64,000 nucleotides of DNA from Citrobacter amalonaticus (GTDB lineage: Bacteria; Pseudomonadota; Gammaproteobacteria; Enterobacterales; Enterobacteriaceae). Positions 39,557 to 47,919 of this stretch are shown here, in pieces; positions within the stretch are counted from its first letter, which is position 1; every line of letters starts with the position of its first letter. The position numbers were made by a program, and so were the translations under genes. Under the pieces are notes generated by a model. The model saw only the letters and a program-made list of their open reading frames with translations, did not search any database and was not told where the DNA came from. The DNA is taken from contig NZ_JAGTXM010000003.1 in the NCBI RefSeq assembly GCF_018252635.1, positions 248,001 to 312,000 on the forward strand, written 5' to 3'.

Positions 39557-39983
39557 AAGCGCAAAAACCCGTTTCGGGAGAATAAGAGTCCCGGACAAGG
39601 CTCAATGCCCTGCCCCACGAGATGTTCAGGCCAAACTGGTCACCAGCTCCGACCGCCAGACATCAGTAAAAGCAGACCGCTTCTGATTTTACTGTTGTCC
39701 TGCAGTGAGCATGCGTTGCCCTCACCGCATGGTGAGTAAAAGGGAAGGAATTACGAGAAGGGGCAGACATCGCGCTAAGCGGCGATGCGAAAGGCGATGT
39801 GAAGGTGTTGCGTTCATCCCATGCGGCCCCGAACGGACTGGAGAAAATTCGCGCAATCATGGCACCTTTAACCAGGAGGGGCAAGAGTTAATTCTTATGC
39901 ACACTTGTTGCGGTTAAACAACACTGTAAATGAGAACCAAGTCATAATAATGCAATCTGACAAAATAATTAGCAGGAGCTTAC
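39557..39983. promoter_or_regulatory. Divergent speC / yqgA region
   Basis: A stretch of 427 bases between divergent start codons holding both promoters. The most striking element is a 31-base near-perfect inverted repeat at 39664-39694. An AGGAG ribosome-binding site precedes yqgA. I did not find a clear gene here; small frames on both strands lack support. Confidence 0.5.
39664..39694. repeat. Inverted repeat upstream of speC
   Basis: Arms CAGTAAAA-g-CAGA and TCTG-a-TTTTACTG with a 5-base loop CCGCT. The arms pair over 12 of 13 positions. It is about 110 bases upstream of the speC start, and could be an operator, a leader hairpin or the end of a small transcript. Confidence 0.7.
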
Positions 39984-40691
39984 GTGGTAATCGGACCTTT
40001 TATTAATGCCAGCGCCGTTTTGGTGGGTGGCGTTATTGGCGCCCTTCTGAGCCAACGTTTGCCGGAACGGATTCGTGTCTCAATGACCTCTATTTTCGGT
40101 CTCGCATCGCTTGGCATTGGTATCTTACTGGTGGTCAAATGCGCCAATCTTCCGGTTATGGTGCTGGCAACGCTGGTCGGCGCATTAATTGGTGAGTTTT
40201 GCTATCTGGAAAAAGGGATCAACAAAGCCGTCGCCAAAGCGCAAACACTCTTTATGCGGCCCGGGAAAAAGCAGCCCCATGAATCGTTTATCCAGAACTA
40301 TGTCGCGATCATCGTTCTATTCTGCGCCAGCGGCACGGGGATTTTTGGGGCCATGCGCGAAGGGATGACCGGCGATCCGAGTATCCTGATTGCTAAATCC
40401 TTCCTCGATTTCTTTACCGCCATGATCTTCGCCTGCTCGCTGGGTATCGCCGTTTCGGCTATTTCGGCCCCGATGCTGCTCATCCAGCTTTCACTGGCGA
40501 CCTGTGCGGCGCTGATATTGCCGCTCACCACCCCTGCGATGATGGCCGATTTCAGTTCGGTCGGGGGATTACTGCTGGTTGCCACCGGCTTACGCATCTG
40601 CGGGATTAAAATGTTTGCCGTGGTCAATATGCTCCCGGCGCTGCTCCTCGCCATGCCGCTTTCTGCCGCCTGGACCGCGTATTTCGCCTGA
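39984..40691 (+). CDS. yqgA: YqgA, DUF554 inner-membrane protein
   Basis: A 235-residue protein with about six hydrophobic helices. The starting IGPFINASAVLVGGVIGA and the middle SGTGIFGAMREGMTGDPS are DUF554 features. No function is established. The start codon is GTG at 39984 (reads GTGGTAATCGG), with AGGAGC ahead at good spacing. Confidence 0.92.
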   Translation: MVIGPFINASAVLVGGVIGALLSQRLPERIRVSMTSIFGLASLGIGILLVVKCANLPVMVLATLVGALIGEFCYLEKGINKAVAKAQTLFMRPGKKQPHESFIQNYVAIIVLFCASGTGIFGAMREGMTGDPSILIAKSFLDFFTAMIFACSLGIAVSAISAPMLLIQLSLATCAALILPLTTPAMMADFSSVGGLLLVATGLRICGIKMFAVVNMLPALLLAMPLSAAWTAYFA

Positions 40692-40796
40692 GAATGCGTG
40701 CAATAACAGCAAAGTGGTGATAGATTGTGCAGTCTGCGTTGAAATGAAGAAATTTCGTTGACGAAACGAGACGGATCGGTTTTAATGCGCCCCGTT

Positions 40797-40872
40797 GCCC
40801 GGATAGCTCAGTCGGTAGAGCAGGGGATTGAAAATCCCCGTGTCCTTGGTTCGATTCCGAGTCCGGGCACCA
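40797..40872 (+). tRNA. pheV: tRNA-Phe (anticodon GAA)
   Basis: A 76-base tRNA beginning GCCCGGATAGCTCAG and ending in the encoded CCA. Acceptor arms GCCCGGA/TCCGGGC pair perfectly, with the anticodon loop TTGAAAA and T loop GTTCGATTC. In related bacteria this locus is a frequent island insertion point. The accessory region begins just downstream, but no integrase is present. Confidence 0.98.
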
Positions 40873-40880
40873 CTATTTAA

Positions 40881-40912
40881 AGAACCCAGCCTATGGCTGG
40901 GTTTTTGCTTTT
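40881..40912 (+). terminator. Terminator of tRNA-Phe
   Basis: AACCCAGCC-TAT-GGCTGGGTT followed by TTTGCTTTT, 10 bases after the tRNA 3' end. Confidence 0.92.
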
Positions 40913-41097
40913 GGGCTATGTTGGGAATTGCCAGATGACGGCGCAAATGCCTTATCCGCTTACCCCTCTGACCGTAGACATGACAGGCGTTCAGCACCAG
41001 CGCAGCGATACATGATTTGAATTAGAGAATATGGCTGATTTAATCTGGGGTTAAGAAGAAAGAGCGTCCAGATGTGGCGAAGTGAGAAGTGATGAGA

Positions 41098-41127
41098 GAG
41101 AAAATGCCCATCATCAGATGGGCATGA
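41098..41127 (-). terminator. Terminator of fimbrial operon 1
   Basis: On the minus strand ATGCCCATC-TGAT-GATGGGCAT followed by TTTCTCTC, directly after the last pilin stop. The hairpin occupies 41104-41125. Confidence 0.85.
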
Positions 41128-41129
41128 GA

Positions 41130-41669
41130 CTACAGACGTTCAATTTGTACTGTTGCCATGGAGTTAATATTTCCCGGCACCACTTCCTGCCCCGTCAGTT
41201 GCACCATTTGTATGCCAATCGTCGTATCGTCCTGTAGCGGTAGTGTTCCGCTATTGATAGCAAAAGGTTTGTTGGCGCTGTCAAAAACACCAATGGCTAC
41301 GCCTTTAGCCGCCGTTTCATCCGTAAGCGAATTAGCCAGCGCATTGGCATCGGTGGTATCAGCATTGCCGAGCACTTTAAAGGCAATTTTGCCTTGATCA
41401 GCCAGCGTGGCACACTGGCTGTTAGTCCTGTCGACTGAAATATGGATGAGTATCGGATTGGTGGCCTCATCCCCTTGTTTGATCAACGTATCCGTTTTTT
41501 CCAACAGTGAAATTGAGGATTCATTGAGCATTACCGTACAACTGAAGGTATTTGGCTTGACTGTACCAGATATCTGCAACGTAGCGGTGTTCTCTTCAGC
41601 GATCGCTTGCCCGATGCCTGCCGCCAGCATGAGTGGCAGGAGGAAAAAGCGAAAATGCGTTTTTGTCAT
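41130..41669 (-). CDS. Fimbrial pilin (operon 1, fourth subunit)
   Basis: A 179-residue secreted pilin-like subunit with a signal peptide of about 24 residues ending GIGQAIA. The mature part has the pilin pattern. SGTVKPNTFSCTVML holds the first disulfide Cys, and NSQCATLADQGKIAFKVLG the second. The C-terminus ATVQIERL is the terminal beta strand recognised by the chaperone. It is clearly paralogous to the three preceding genes but the most diverged. AAGGG precedes the ATG. It follows subunit 3 by 33 bases with no hairpin between, and ends the operon. Confidence 0.9.
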   Translation of the reverse strand: MTKTHFRFFLLPLMLAAGIGQAIAEENTATLQISGTVKPNTFSCTVMLNESSISLLEKTDTLIKQGDEATNPILIHISVDRTNSQCATLADQGKIAFKVLGNADTTDANALANSLTDETAAKGVAIGVFDSANKPFAINSGTLPLQDDTTIGIQMVQLTGQEVVPGNINSMATVQIERL

Positions 41670-41702
41670 TTTTTTCCCTTAGAATGGGTCATCCTGCAAT
41701 GG

Positions 41703-42293
41703 TTACAGGCGTTCGATTTGTACTGTCAGATTGGTTTTGACGGAACCCAATGTCACGCTACTGTTTTTCAGCTTAACAAGCGCCAGATTCAGCGGGAATG
41801 AGGCCGGGTGCGTCGTTGGACTCCCGTCCCCACTGACCGCAGCGGGGAATCTGGCGATAGTCACATTTGGCACTATCGCACTCTTATCCATACCGAAAAG
41901 CTGGATCCCGATCCCCGTAGCGGCTGATTCACTGGTATCAGTATTTTCCAGCACGCTGCCATCAATATCATCAGCTTTCCCCACAAACTTCAGACCGATA
42001 TTTTTGTAGCCTTCCTCTGCATCGCAGTTATCCCCGCCCAACTGTATATAGATATGGTCATCGGGCACCATCGAGGTGACCGGGCTTCCTTGTTCAGGAA
42101 GCAAGGTCGCACTGTGGTGCAAAGAGAGAACGTATTTGCTCATCAACACGGTACAACTGCTTTTCACACGTTCAAGCCGGCCATAAACAACGAAATCTTG
42201 CCCTGAGTCCTGCGTGGTTTCTGCTGCTCGTAAAGGCGTGATGACAGAAATCAAGGCACAACTTACAGCAAGAATCAGTGATTTTTTCTTCAT
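41703..42293 (-). CDS. Fimbrial pilin (operon 1, third subunit)
   Basis: A 196-residue pilin-like subunit, the longest of the four. A signal peptide ends at about residue 22 (VITPLRA). Disulfide cysteines lie in VKSSCTVLM and GDNCDAEEGYK. The GIGIQLFGMDKSAI stretch aligns with GVGIALYNLGG of subunit 1, and the end is LTVQIERL. The start at 42293 has GGAA upstream; the frame extends 11 codons further. It lies behind a terminator-like hairpin, so lower expression than the earlier pilins is predicted. Confidence 0.9.
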   Translation of the reverse strand: MKKKSLILAVSCALISVITPLRAAETTQDSGQDFVVYGRLERVKSSCTVLMSKYVLSLHHSATLLPEQGSPVTSMVPDDHIYIQLGGDNCDAEEGYKNIGLKFVGKADDIDGSVLENTDTSESAATGIGIQLFGMDKSAIVPNVTIARFPAAVSGDGSPTTHPASFPLNLALVKLKNSSVTLGSVKTNLTVQIERL

Positions 42294-42312
42294 GATGATT
42301 CCAGTCTGGAAT

Positions 42313-42352
42313 GAAAAAAACAGCAAAAAAGCAGGCTTTCTTGCTGTTTTAT
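42313..42352 (-). terminator. Terminator-like hairpin between pilin 2 and pilin 3 (operon 1)
   Basis: On the minus strand an outer stem AAACAGCAA / TTGCTGTTT and an inner stem AAAGC / GCTTT form a long hairpin, followed by a T run. It sits between the stop of one pilin and the start of the next, within the operon. Confidence 0.85.
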
Positions 42353-42364
42353 CTAAGGTGAAAA

Positions 42365-42907
42365 TTACAGGCGTTCGATTTGCACTGTCAGCGTGCTGCT
42401 GACGTTACCTGGCGTTGCAGGAACCGCTCTGTCGAGTGAAACCAGTTTTAAGCCTAAATGGTCTGCACCGGTCGATTTTAGCAGGTCGGTATTCAGCGCA
42501 ATGGGATCGCCATAAATCGAGAACATACCCACGCCAACACCTGATGCTGCAGCCGCAGAAGTATCTGCGTTAGCCAACACATGACCGGTAACGGAATCAC
42601 CAGCACCAGTGAAGCGGTAGCCCATCTTCCCGTCAGCGACCATCGCGAGGCAATTCTCATCGCCATTAACAGAAATATTGACGATATCAGAAGGGAGCTG
42701 CTTTACGCCTTGTTCTACCAGTTGTTCAATCTTTGCTTCCATACTAATGGTGGTGGGATTGATGCTCACAGTACAGATGGTGGCTGGATTAAAAGCGGTA
42801 CCGCTAATGGAAAGCGCAGCAGAAATGTCCTTTGGATCCGTTTGCGCCAGGGCCGTGCCTGCAATCAGTAGCGTTAATGCACTGATTGCGGATAATGATT
42901 TTTTCAT
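42365..42907 (-). CDS. Fimbrial pilin (operon 1, second subunit)
   Basis: A 180-residue secreted pilin-like subunit with signal MKKSLSAISALTLLIAGTALA. First Cys in FNPATICTVSINP, second in GDENCLAMVADGKMGYRF. C-terminal strand SSTLTVQIERL. Good AAGGA ribosome-binding site ahead of ATG 42907. Terminator-like hairpins lie on both sides (42936-42958 and 42313-42352), so its mRNA depends on read-through. Confidence 0.92.
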   Translation of the reverse strand: MKKSLSAISALTLLIAGTALAQTDPKDISAALSISGTAFNPATICTVSINPTTISMEAKIEQLVEQGVKQLPSDIVNISVNGDENCLAMVADGKMGYRFTGAGDSVTGHVLANADTSAAAASGVGVGMFSIYGDPIALNTDLLKSTGADHLGLKLVSLDRAVPATPGNVSSTLTVQIERL

Positions 42908-42930
42908 CTTTCTATCCTTGCATGTCATTT

Positions 42931-42958
42931 AAAAATCTCCTCACCAGTGGTGAGGAGA
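42931..42958 (-). terminator. Terminator-like hairpin between pilin 1 and pilin 2 (operon 1)
   Basis: On the minus strand a perfect 11-base stem TCTCCTCACCA / TGGTGAGGAGA around a single base is followed by TTTTTAAA. This is a canonical intrinsic terminator placed just after the first pilin. It should let only part of the transcripts continue to pilins 2 to 4. Confidence 0.9.
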
Positions 42959-42964
42959 AATAAA

Positions 42965-43513
42965 TCACAGACGATCAAGCTGAATGGTCAATGAACCCTG
43001 TACTGAACCCTGTACCGGAGTCTGCCCAGTGAGTTTCACCAGGCCGAGTCCCAGAGCGGTTGTCGTTCCTTTTTCTACAGGCAGCGTTCCACTGTTAACA
43101 GGGACCACTTTGCCGCCAAGGTTATACAGAGCAATCCCTACACCGGTAGCTGCGCCTTCGCCGGTATTCGTGTTAGCCAGTACGTTACCATCCGCAGTAT
43201 CGACCGTGCCAAGGAAGCGATAAGCCAGTTTGCCCTCATCCGCAAGTGAGTCGCAAACATCGTTTGCGCTTGCGCTGGCCCCGGTTACGCTGAGTTGAAC
43301 AAGGCTGGTTGGCAGTGCATCAGCCCCCTGAACAGCCATACTTGTGATGTCTCCGTTCACTTTGACTGAACTCTGCGTCAGGTTAATCGCGCAGCCCGTG
43401 TCGTTGTTGGTTACCGTACCCGTTACGCTCAGCGTGGCGGAAACATCCTGTGCCTGGGCAGCACCCATAACAAACATGGCGGAAACGGCTAAACCTAAAA
43501 GTGACTTCTTCAT
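42965..43513 (-). CDS. Fimbrial pilin, probable major subunit (operon 1)
   Basis: A 182-residue secreted subunit with signal MKKSLLGLAVSAMFVMGAAQA. The mature start QDVSATLSVTGTV leads to the first Cys in NDTGCAINL. The second Cys is in ANDVCDSLADEGKLAYRF, and GVGIALYNLGGKVVPVNSG is the most conserved core. The end GSLTIQLDRL supplies the donor-acceptor strand. Its place right before a strong terminator predicts it is the most abundant pilin of operon 1 (inference). Confidence 0.92.
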   Translation of the reverse strand: MKKSLLGLAVSAMFVMGAAQAQDVSATLSVTGTVTNNDTGCAINLTQSSVKVNGDITSMAVQGADALPTSLVQLSVTGASASANDVCDSLADEGKLAYRFLGTVDTADGNVLANTNTGEGAATGVGIALYNLGGKVVPVNSGTLPVEKGTTTALGLGLVKLTGQTPVQGSVQGSLTIQLDRL

Positions 43514-43559
43514 ACTGATATCCTTGTATTTTCCTTGAAATTAAAATAAGCGAAGCACG

Positions 43560-43607
43560 CTTGCGCCCTAAAAAGCGCAAGTGGTCTTCCGTATTTTTTA
43601 TTTACGG
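43560..43607 (-). other. Two hairpins between adhesin and pilin 1 (operon 1)
   Basis: CTTGCGC / GCGCAAG (43560-43581) and CCGTA / TACGG (43589-43607). Neither is followed by a T run on the minus strand. They may mark an RNA-processing or stabilising site protecting the pilin 1 message. Confidence 0.55.
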
Positions 43608-43616
43608 TTTAGTGGA

Positions 43617-44591
43617 TTACAGATAATTAATATGGAGCGTAATTTGCGCTTTTACTTTTCCTCCTGAAACAGATTGTTCCGTTCTGGCATAGCGAACGGA
43701 AAGCGGTAGCGGAAATCCCATTTGTTGTTGGGGCATGGCAATATCTACAGGATGGCCTGGCTGCATAACGATGCCGTTAAATGCCATTTCAATTCCGACG
43801 CCTTTTGCCGGGGTGTCCGTTGCCACATTTGCAAACACTGTTGGAGTATTCGCTGCATAAACGCCTTCGATATTAATGCTTGCATGCTGAGTATTCAGGC
43901 ACTGTAAATTCACGCTCACAGGCCAGTCGGCACCATGACGATTGTCCAGTAGCTCTTTTGCATCAATGGGAGTGAGATCAATTTGCGGTTGAGGTATTAA
44001 GATTGAACAATGCGCTTTCGCGGCAATAACAGTGAGCGCCAGATTTACCACCAGCGAATTATCGCTTAGGGTCAGTAACGACGGTAGCTTTACGCTGAAC
44101 GTCCCACCCTCGATTGGGCCGGTTTTTATTGCTTCAAATCTTAATTTAATATCCTCTGTGGTCAGTTCCTTTTGCGTTACGTCGTCGAGAACGGCGTTAA
44201 AAGGCAGCAGCCACTCTTTATGGGGCATACCGGGTTTGTCATAAATCACCGTAATACGCACCCCCAGCCCTGGCAAAGACGTAGCCCAGATATTTTTCCC
44301 GCGTTGAGCACTGCTAATACGACCGACCAGCGTCTGATGGTTTTTTTTAATACAGACGGGCAGGATTGGCCGATGCGTCCCCGTAAGTTGCGCCAGCGAC
44401 TGCTCTTTCTTGTACAGTACGGTACCAACAGAAACCGAAGTCATTGTGGTCGGTAGTTGCACAGAGACAGGAACAGTAAGGCTCTGGCGTTTTACCTGCT
44501 GATTGAGCGTACACGCGTCTTCCAGCGCCAGAGCCTCTCCCGCCCAAAGCGTCAGGCTACTGAACAACAGTGTCATCAGGCGTAATTTCAT
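43617..44591 (-). CDS. Fimbrial tip adhesin-like protein (operon 1)
   Basis: About 324 residues, twice the size of a pilin, with a signal peptide ending WAGEALA. Two halves are visible. The N-terminal half has a Cys pair (DACTLN, PVCIKKN), a likely receptor-binding domain. The C-terminal half has AHCSILIP and NLQCLN and ends KAQITLHINYL, a pilin domain. Three tandem ATGs (44597, 44594, 44591) follow AAGGA; the last has the best spacing. It follows the usher immediately, fitting a two-domain tip protein. Receptor unknown. Confidence 0.85.
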   Translation of the reverse strand: MKLRLMTLLFSSLTLWAGEALALEDACTLNQQVKRQSLTVPVSVQLPTTMTSVSVGTVLYKKEQSLAQLTGTHRPILPVCIKKNHQTLVGRISSAQRGKNIWATSLPGLGVRITVIYDKPGMPHKEWLLPFNAVLDDVTQKELTTEDIKLRFEAIKTGPIEGGTFSVKLPSLLTLSDNSLVVNLALTVIAAKAHCSILIPQPQIDLTPIDAKELLDNRHGADWPVSVNLQCLNTQHASINIEGVYAANTPTVFANVATDTPAKGVGIEMAFNGIVMQPGHPVDIAMPQQQMGFPLPLSVRYARTEQSVSGGKVKAQITLHINYL

Positions 44592-44602
44592 CATCATTAT
44601 CC

Positions 44603-47059
44603 TTAATGGCACTCAACGGAGAGTATGGCGATGGGGAGCGTTTCCCCCTCTTTTGCTGGCAGCCTATAAGGCGCTGAGCAGGTTTGTTTGTCGCCCCAGC
44701 GGAAGGTTACGCTTCCGCTGTCAGGCGCCGCGTTCAGATAAACTTGCCCCATATCGCCGACGTAATAAGTGTCGTTGCTGCCATCAATAGTTGCCCGTGC
44801 GCCAAATGGCACTGTTTTTCCCTGACGGGTTACCGTCATGACCACTTTACGTCCGCTTATCGCCGTAAATTTCGCCAGCACAATGGCGTCCTTAGTCGGC
44901 ACAACCTGAGCGGAGGTGCTGACAAAATCCACCGCTTTGCTGGTATGGGTATCAATACTGAGTGAATTGCGGCGATAAGTTTGCAGATCGGGGACGATCG
45001 CATAACCCCGCCAGTCGGTCACGACATTCTGCCCGCCATCCAGAGGAATGTCGGCGGCTCCCGGAATAGCGACCAGTGCCAGACTGTTATTGGAGTAGCG
45101 GCCTGCCGTCATGCCATGACGGTGGGCAATAAGGCTTCCGGATGCATTCCAGGAGAGATACTGGTTGTGATCGGCGTTGTAAGTGACATTCATATCGCCA
45201 TATTTCCCCTGATAATCGAGACCCAGAGAACCGCTCTGCGTATCACCTCCATCTTGTCCTGTGTCACTGGAGAGTTGCATATTCCAGTTGAGATCCTGTC
45301 GTTCTCCCACTTTGCCAGCGATCCCCATCTGCTGGCTCACGTCGCCTTTCATCCCCGAGGTGGTGGTATAGTTGATCATGGGCTGAGAGGCCGGGAACCA
45401 TTCACCTAACGGAACGGAAAGCGTGAACGCCAGTTGTTTGTCCCATTCAGCATCGCTTTCGTTTCGCGTCATACTCCAGGCAAGCGAAAAGCTCACCAGC
45501 TTCCATGAACCATTCCAGCCGAGCTGCCATGAACGAGAGATGCTGTTATCGGCATTTTCCGTCCGGCTCAGCGTGGCGTACAGGCTATGTTCGGTCGTGA
45601 GCTCCTGGTTCAGGGTTAAGTTGTATTCACGACGCTTGCGGCTGTCCTGAAACAGATCTTTTGTATTGGCCCAGTCGTTGAATGAGAGGTAATCGTGTCG
45701 ATAATGACGACTGTCCAACTGAATTTGTGTATTCGATTCCGGGATACTGTTGCGGTAAGTCAGACGCAACATATCCCCCGTGTATTCTGGTGTGTTTTCA
45801 CGCTGCGCGCGGCTATGGGTATTATCAACGGCGATTCCGCCAAGGCGCTGCAAGTCAACCCCCATGCCAGCGCTGAATGCCTTAAATTGCGCCTGCAACT
45901 GACTGCCGCCATATAGCGTGGTATTCAGAGGCAAACCATAGGACAGCGTAAGCTGAGCAATCTCAGGGTTATCCATGACGGCGCCGTCGTTTGACAGAAA
46001 ATGCCCGCCAACAAGGCTGTATTTAAATTGTCCACGGCGCAGCAGTTGCGGCACATTTGAGTAAGCGACCGTGCTGTGAGACTCTGAACCATCCGCTTCC
46101 GTCACCGTCACATCCAGCTTGCCACCGTTAGAGACGGACGAGAGATCGCCAATGACAAAAGGGCCTGGCGGCACGTTGCGCTGATAAATGACATAACCGT
46201 TATCTCTGATTGTCACCTGAGCGTTACTTTTTGCAATCCCGCGAATGAGTGGCGCAAATCCATTCAGTTGTTCAGGGAGCATATCGTCATCAGAGCTAAG
46301 CTGGACGCCACGGACCAGCAGACTGTCGAAAACATCCGCCGGGGTGCTGGCATCCCCCACAGTGAGTTCTCCCTTGAGCGAACGCACTGCGGTCTCCACA
46401 TAGCTGGAGAGACTCTTCCAGCCCGTATCGTTACTAAGGGTTGAATTATTACGGTATCGCCAGCGTCCGATATTCACGCCATTGGTCAGGTTTGCGAAAA
46501 CAGAATCTGTCGTATTTGTACTGTGACGGATATACTGCTGTCCTGACAGCTGGTACTGAGTGATGAGCGCAGGAATGCCATCATCCCACTCTTCTACAGG
46601 AACCCCCTGTTCGCTCTCATCACGTAACAGCGTTTGCGGAATGGAAATATCCAGTTGGAGTGAGGCAAAGTCATAAACGGCTTTTGTACCCGGCAGTTGT
46701 TCCTCCATTGACTTGCAGGTATTCGTCAGCGCGTTATCTTCATTTTTTGAGTCAACTTTATTCATATCCACCCCAAGCTCCTGATAGGTTTTAAAAGATA
46801 AACAAGGAATGAGCTGTTTATCTTTATTCAGTTCAAACCGGATACTGCTCACCAGCCGCGCTTGACCATTAACGTCAATATGCACCTGATAAGTACCAGG
46901 AGGTTGGTAACCCTGGCTTAATAGCGTGGTATCGTTGATTGTTGCTCCACCATTTACGGTTTGCAGCAATCCTGGATCGAAATATTCCCCTGCATGCAGA
47001 GGACGGCATATCACTGACGCGACGAATAAAGCAAGCCACGAAATCCTTGTGTGTTGCAT
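44603..47059 (-). CDS. Fimbrial outer-membrane usher (operon 1)
   Basis: An 818-residue usher. The signal peptide ends at about HAGEYFDP. The N-terminal chaperone-binding domain contains QGYQPPGTYQVHIDVNG; the plug and beta-barrel follow, with GFAPLIRGIAKSNAQVTI and PPGPFVIGDLSS typical of PF00577 ushers. The C-terminal domain has the conserved Cys pair (QTCSAPYRL, SVECH). It assembles and secretes the pilus through the outer membrane. It starts 14 bases after the chaperone gene. Confidence 0.96.
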   Translation of the reverse strand: MQHTRISWLALFVASVICRPLHAGEYFDPGLLQTVNGGATINDTTLLSQGYQPPGTYQVHIDVNGQARLVSSIRFELNKDKQLIPCLSFKTYQELGVDMNKVDSKNEDNALTNTCKSMEEQLPGTKAVYDFASLQLDISIPQTLLRDESEQGVPVEEWDDGIPALITQYQLSGQQYIRHSTNTTDSVFANLTNGVNIGRWRYRNNSTLSNDTGWKSLSSYVETAVRSLKGELTVGDASTPADVFDSLLVRGVQLSSDDDMLPEQLNGFAPLIRGIAKSNAQVTIRDNGYVIYQRNVPPGPFVIGDLSSVSNGGKLDVTVTEADGSESHSTVAYSNVPQLLRRGQFKYSLVGGHFLSNDGAVMDNPEIAQLTLSYGLPLNTTLYGGSQLQAQFKAFSAGMGVDLQRLGGIAVDNTHSRAQRENTPEYTGDMLRLTYRNSIPESNTQIQLDSRHYRHDYLSFNDWANTKDLFQDSRKRREYNLTLNQELTTEHSLYATLSRTENADNSISRSWQLGWNGSWKLVSFSLAWSMTRNESDAEWDKQLAFTLSVPLGEWFPASQPMINYTTTSGMKGDVSQQMGIAGKVGERQDLNWNMQLSSDTGQDGGDTQSGSLGLDYQGKYGDMNVTYNADHNQYLSWNASGSLIAHRHGMTAGRYSNNSLALVAIPGAADIPLDGGQNVVTDWRGYAIVPDLQTYRRNSLSIDTHTSKAVDFVSTSAQVVPTKDAIVLAKFTAISGRKVVMTVTRQGKTVPFGARATIDGSNDTYYVGDMGQVYLNAAPDSGSVTFRWGDKQTCSAPYRLPAKEGETLPIAILSVECH

Positions 47060-47073
47060 AACGTCTTAAATTT

Positions 47074-47781
47074 TCAATTAAGCTGCTGTGAATATTTTTT
47101 TGAAGTTACGCCAAAATCGTTAATCGCATCCCATTCCACACGGGTATTAGCCGATAGTGTATGTTTAATTTGATAAGTCTTATTGCCAAACGCCGGAATG
47201 ACCGTGTTATTACTCACAACAGAAACCGGGACAGATTCTTTATCGACAATAATATCGCTTAACACCAGATTAAACGGTGAGCTGTTATTAACAGTGACAC
47301 TATTACCCGAACGAGACCATTGCAAATTCTTCACCCCCTCACCCGGATCGCCTTTCAGGCCCGCCGGGCGAAAAAAGAACTTAATGCGGTTATTAACGGC
47401 TAACACCATTCGGTTTTCCACTTTAGCTTCTGAGTCGGTGAGCCCGGGAACACCTTTTACATCCAGCCAGAACAGGCTTTCGCGATCGGCTGGCAACCCA
47501 TTGCCGAGATAAACCACCCGAATCACGTTATCGCTCTTTGGCGTCAGACGAAACAATGGCGGAGTTACCACAAAGGGCAATTTTTTGGTGGCCGAGCTGT
47601 CTCCCGCGTCTATCCAGGACTGAATAAGGTAAGCTCGCTCTTCAGAGCTGTGGATCGTTACCGACGCATCTCCGTCTTTTTCGTTATAAACCAGACGGTC
47701 CGCGTTTAATGTTAATGCGGCATGAACCGTTCCTGACAAGATAAATATCGACAGGAGAACCGATGCAAATATTTTTTTCAT
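47074..47781 (-). CDS. Periplasmic fimbrial chaperone (operon 1)
   Basis: A 235-residue PapD-like chaperone with a signal ending SGTVHA. It has two Ig-like domains. The N-terminal one has LTLNADRLVYNEKDGDA and the signature DRESLFWLDVKGVPG; the Arg and Lys that anchor pilin C-termini are in ADRLVY and NRIKFFFRP. It is the first gene of operon 1. A weak sigma-70-like promoter lies about 110 to 140 bases upstream. Confidence 0.95.
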   Translation of the reverse strand: MKKIFASVLLSIFILSGTVHAALTLNADRLVYNEKDGDASVTIHSSEERAYLIQSWIDAGDSSATKKLPFVVTPPLFRLTPKSDNVIRVVYLGNGLPADRESLFWLDVKGVPGLTDSEAKVENRMVLAVNNRIKFFFRPAGLKGDPGEGVKNLQWSRSGNSVTVNNSSPFNLVLSDIIVDKESVPVSVVSNNTVIPAFGNKTYQIKHTLSANTRVEWDAINDFGVTSKKYSQQLN

Positions 47782-47890
47782 TGCGCTTCCGGTGACAATA
47801 ATGAGAAAACATCTCCGTGACTAAAGCATGACGGAAATGTCCATAATAAAAAACAAGCAATTCAATACGTGCCCGTCTTAATGAGCATCA

Positions 47891-47919
47891 TGATAAACAG
47901 GTGCCTGAACTGACGTCAA
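47891..47919 (-). promoter_or_regulatory. Weak candidate promoter for fimbrial operon 1
   Basis: On the minus strand TTGACG, 17 bases, then TTATCA, giving a start about 100 bases before the chaperone. The -10 match is poor. Other AT-rich candidates exist in the gap. Confidence 0.3.
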
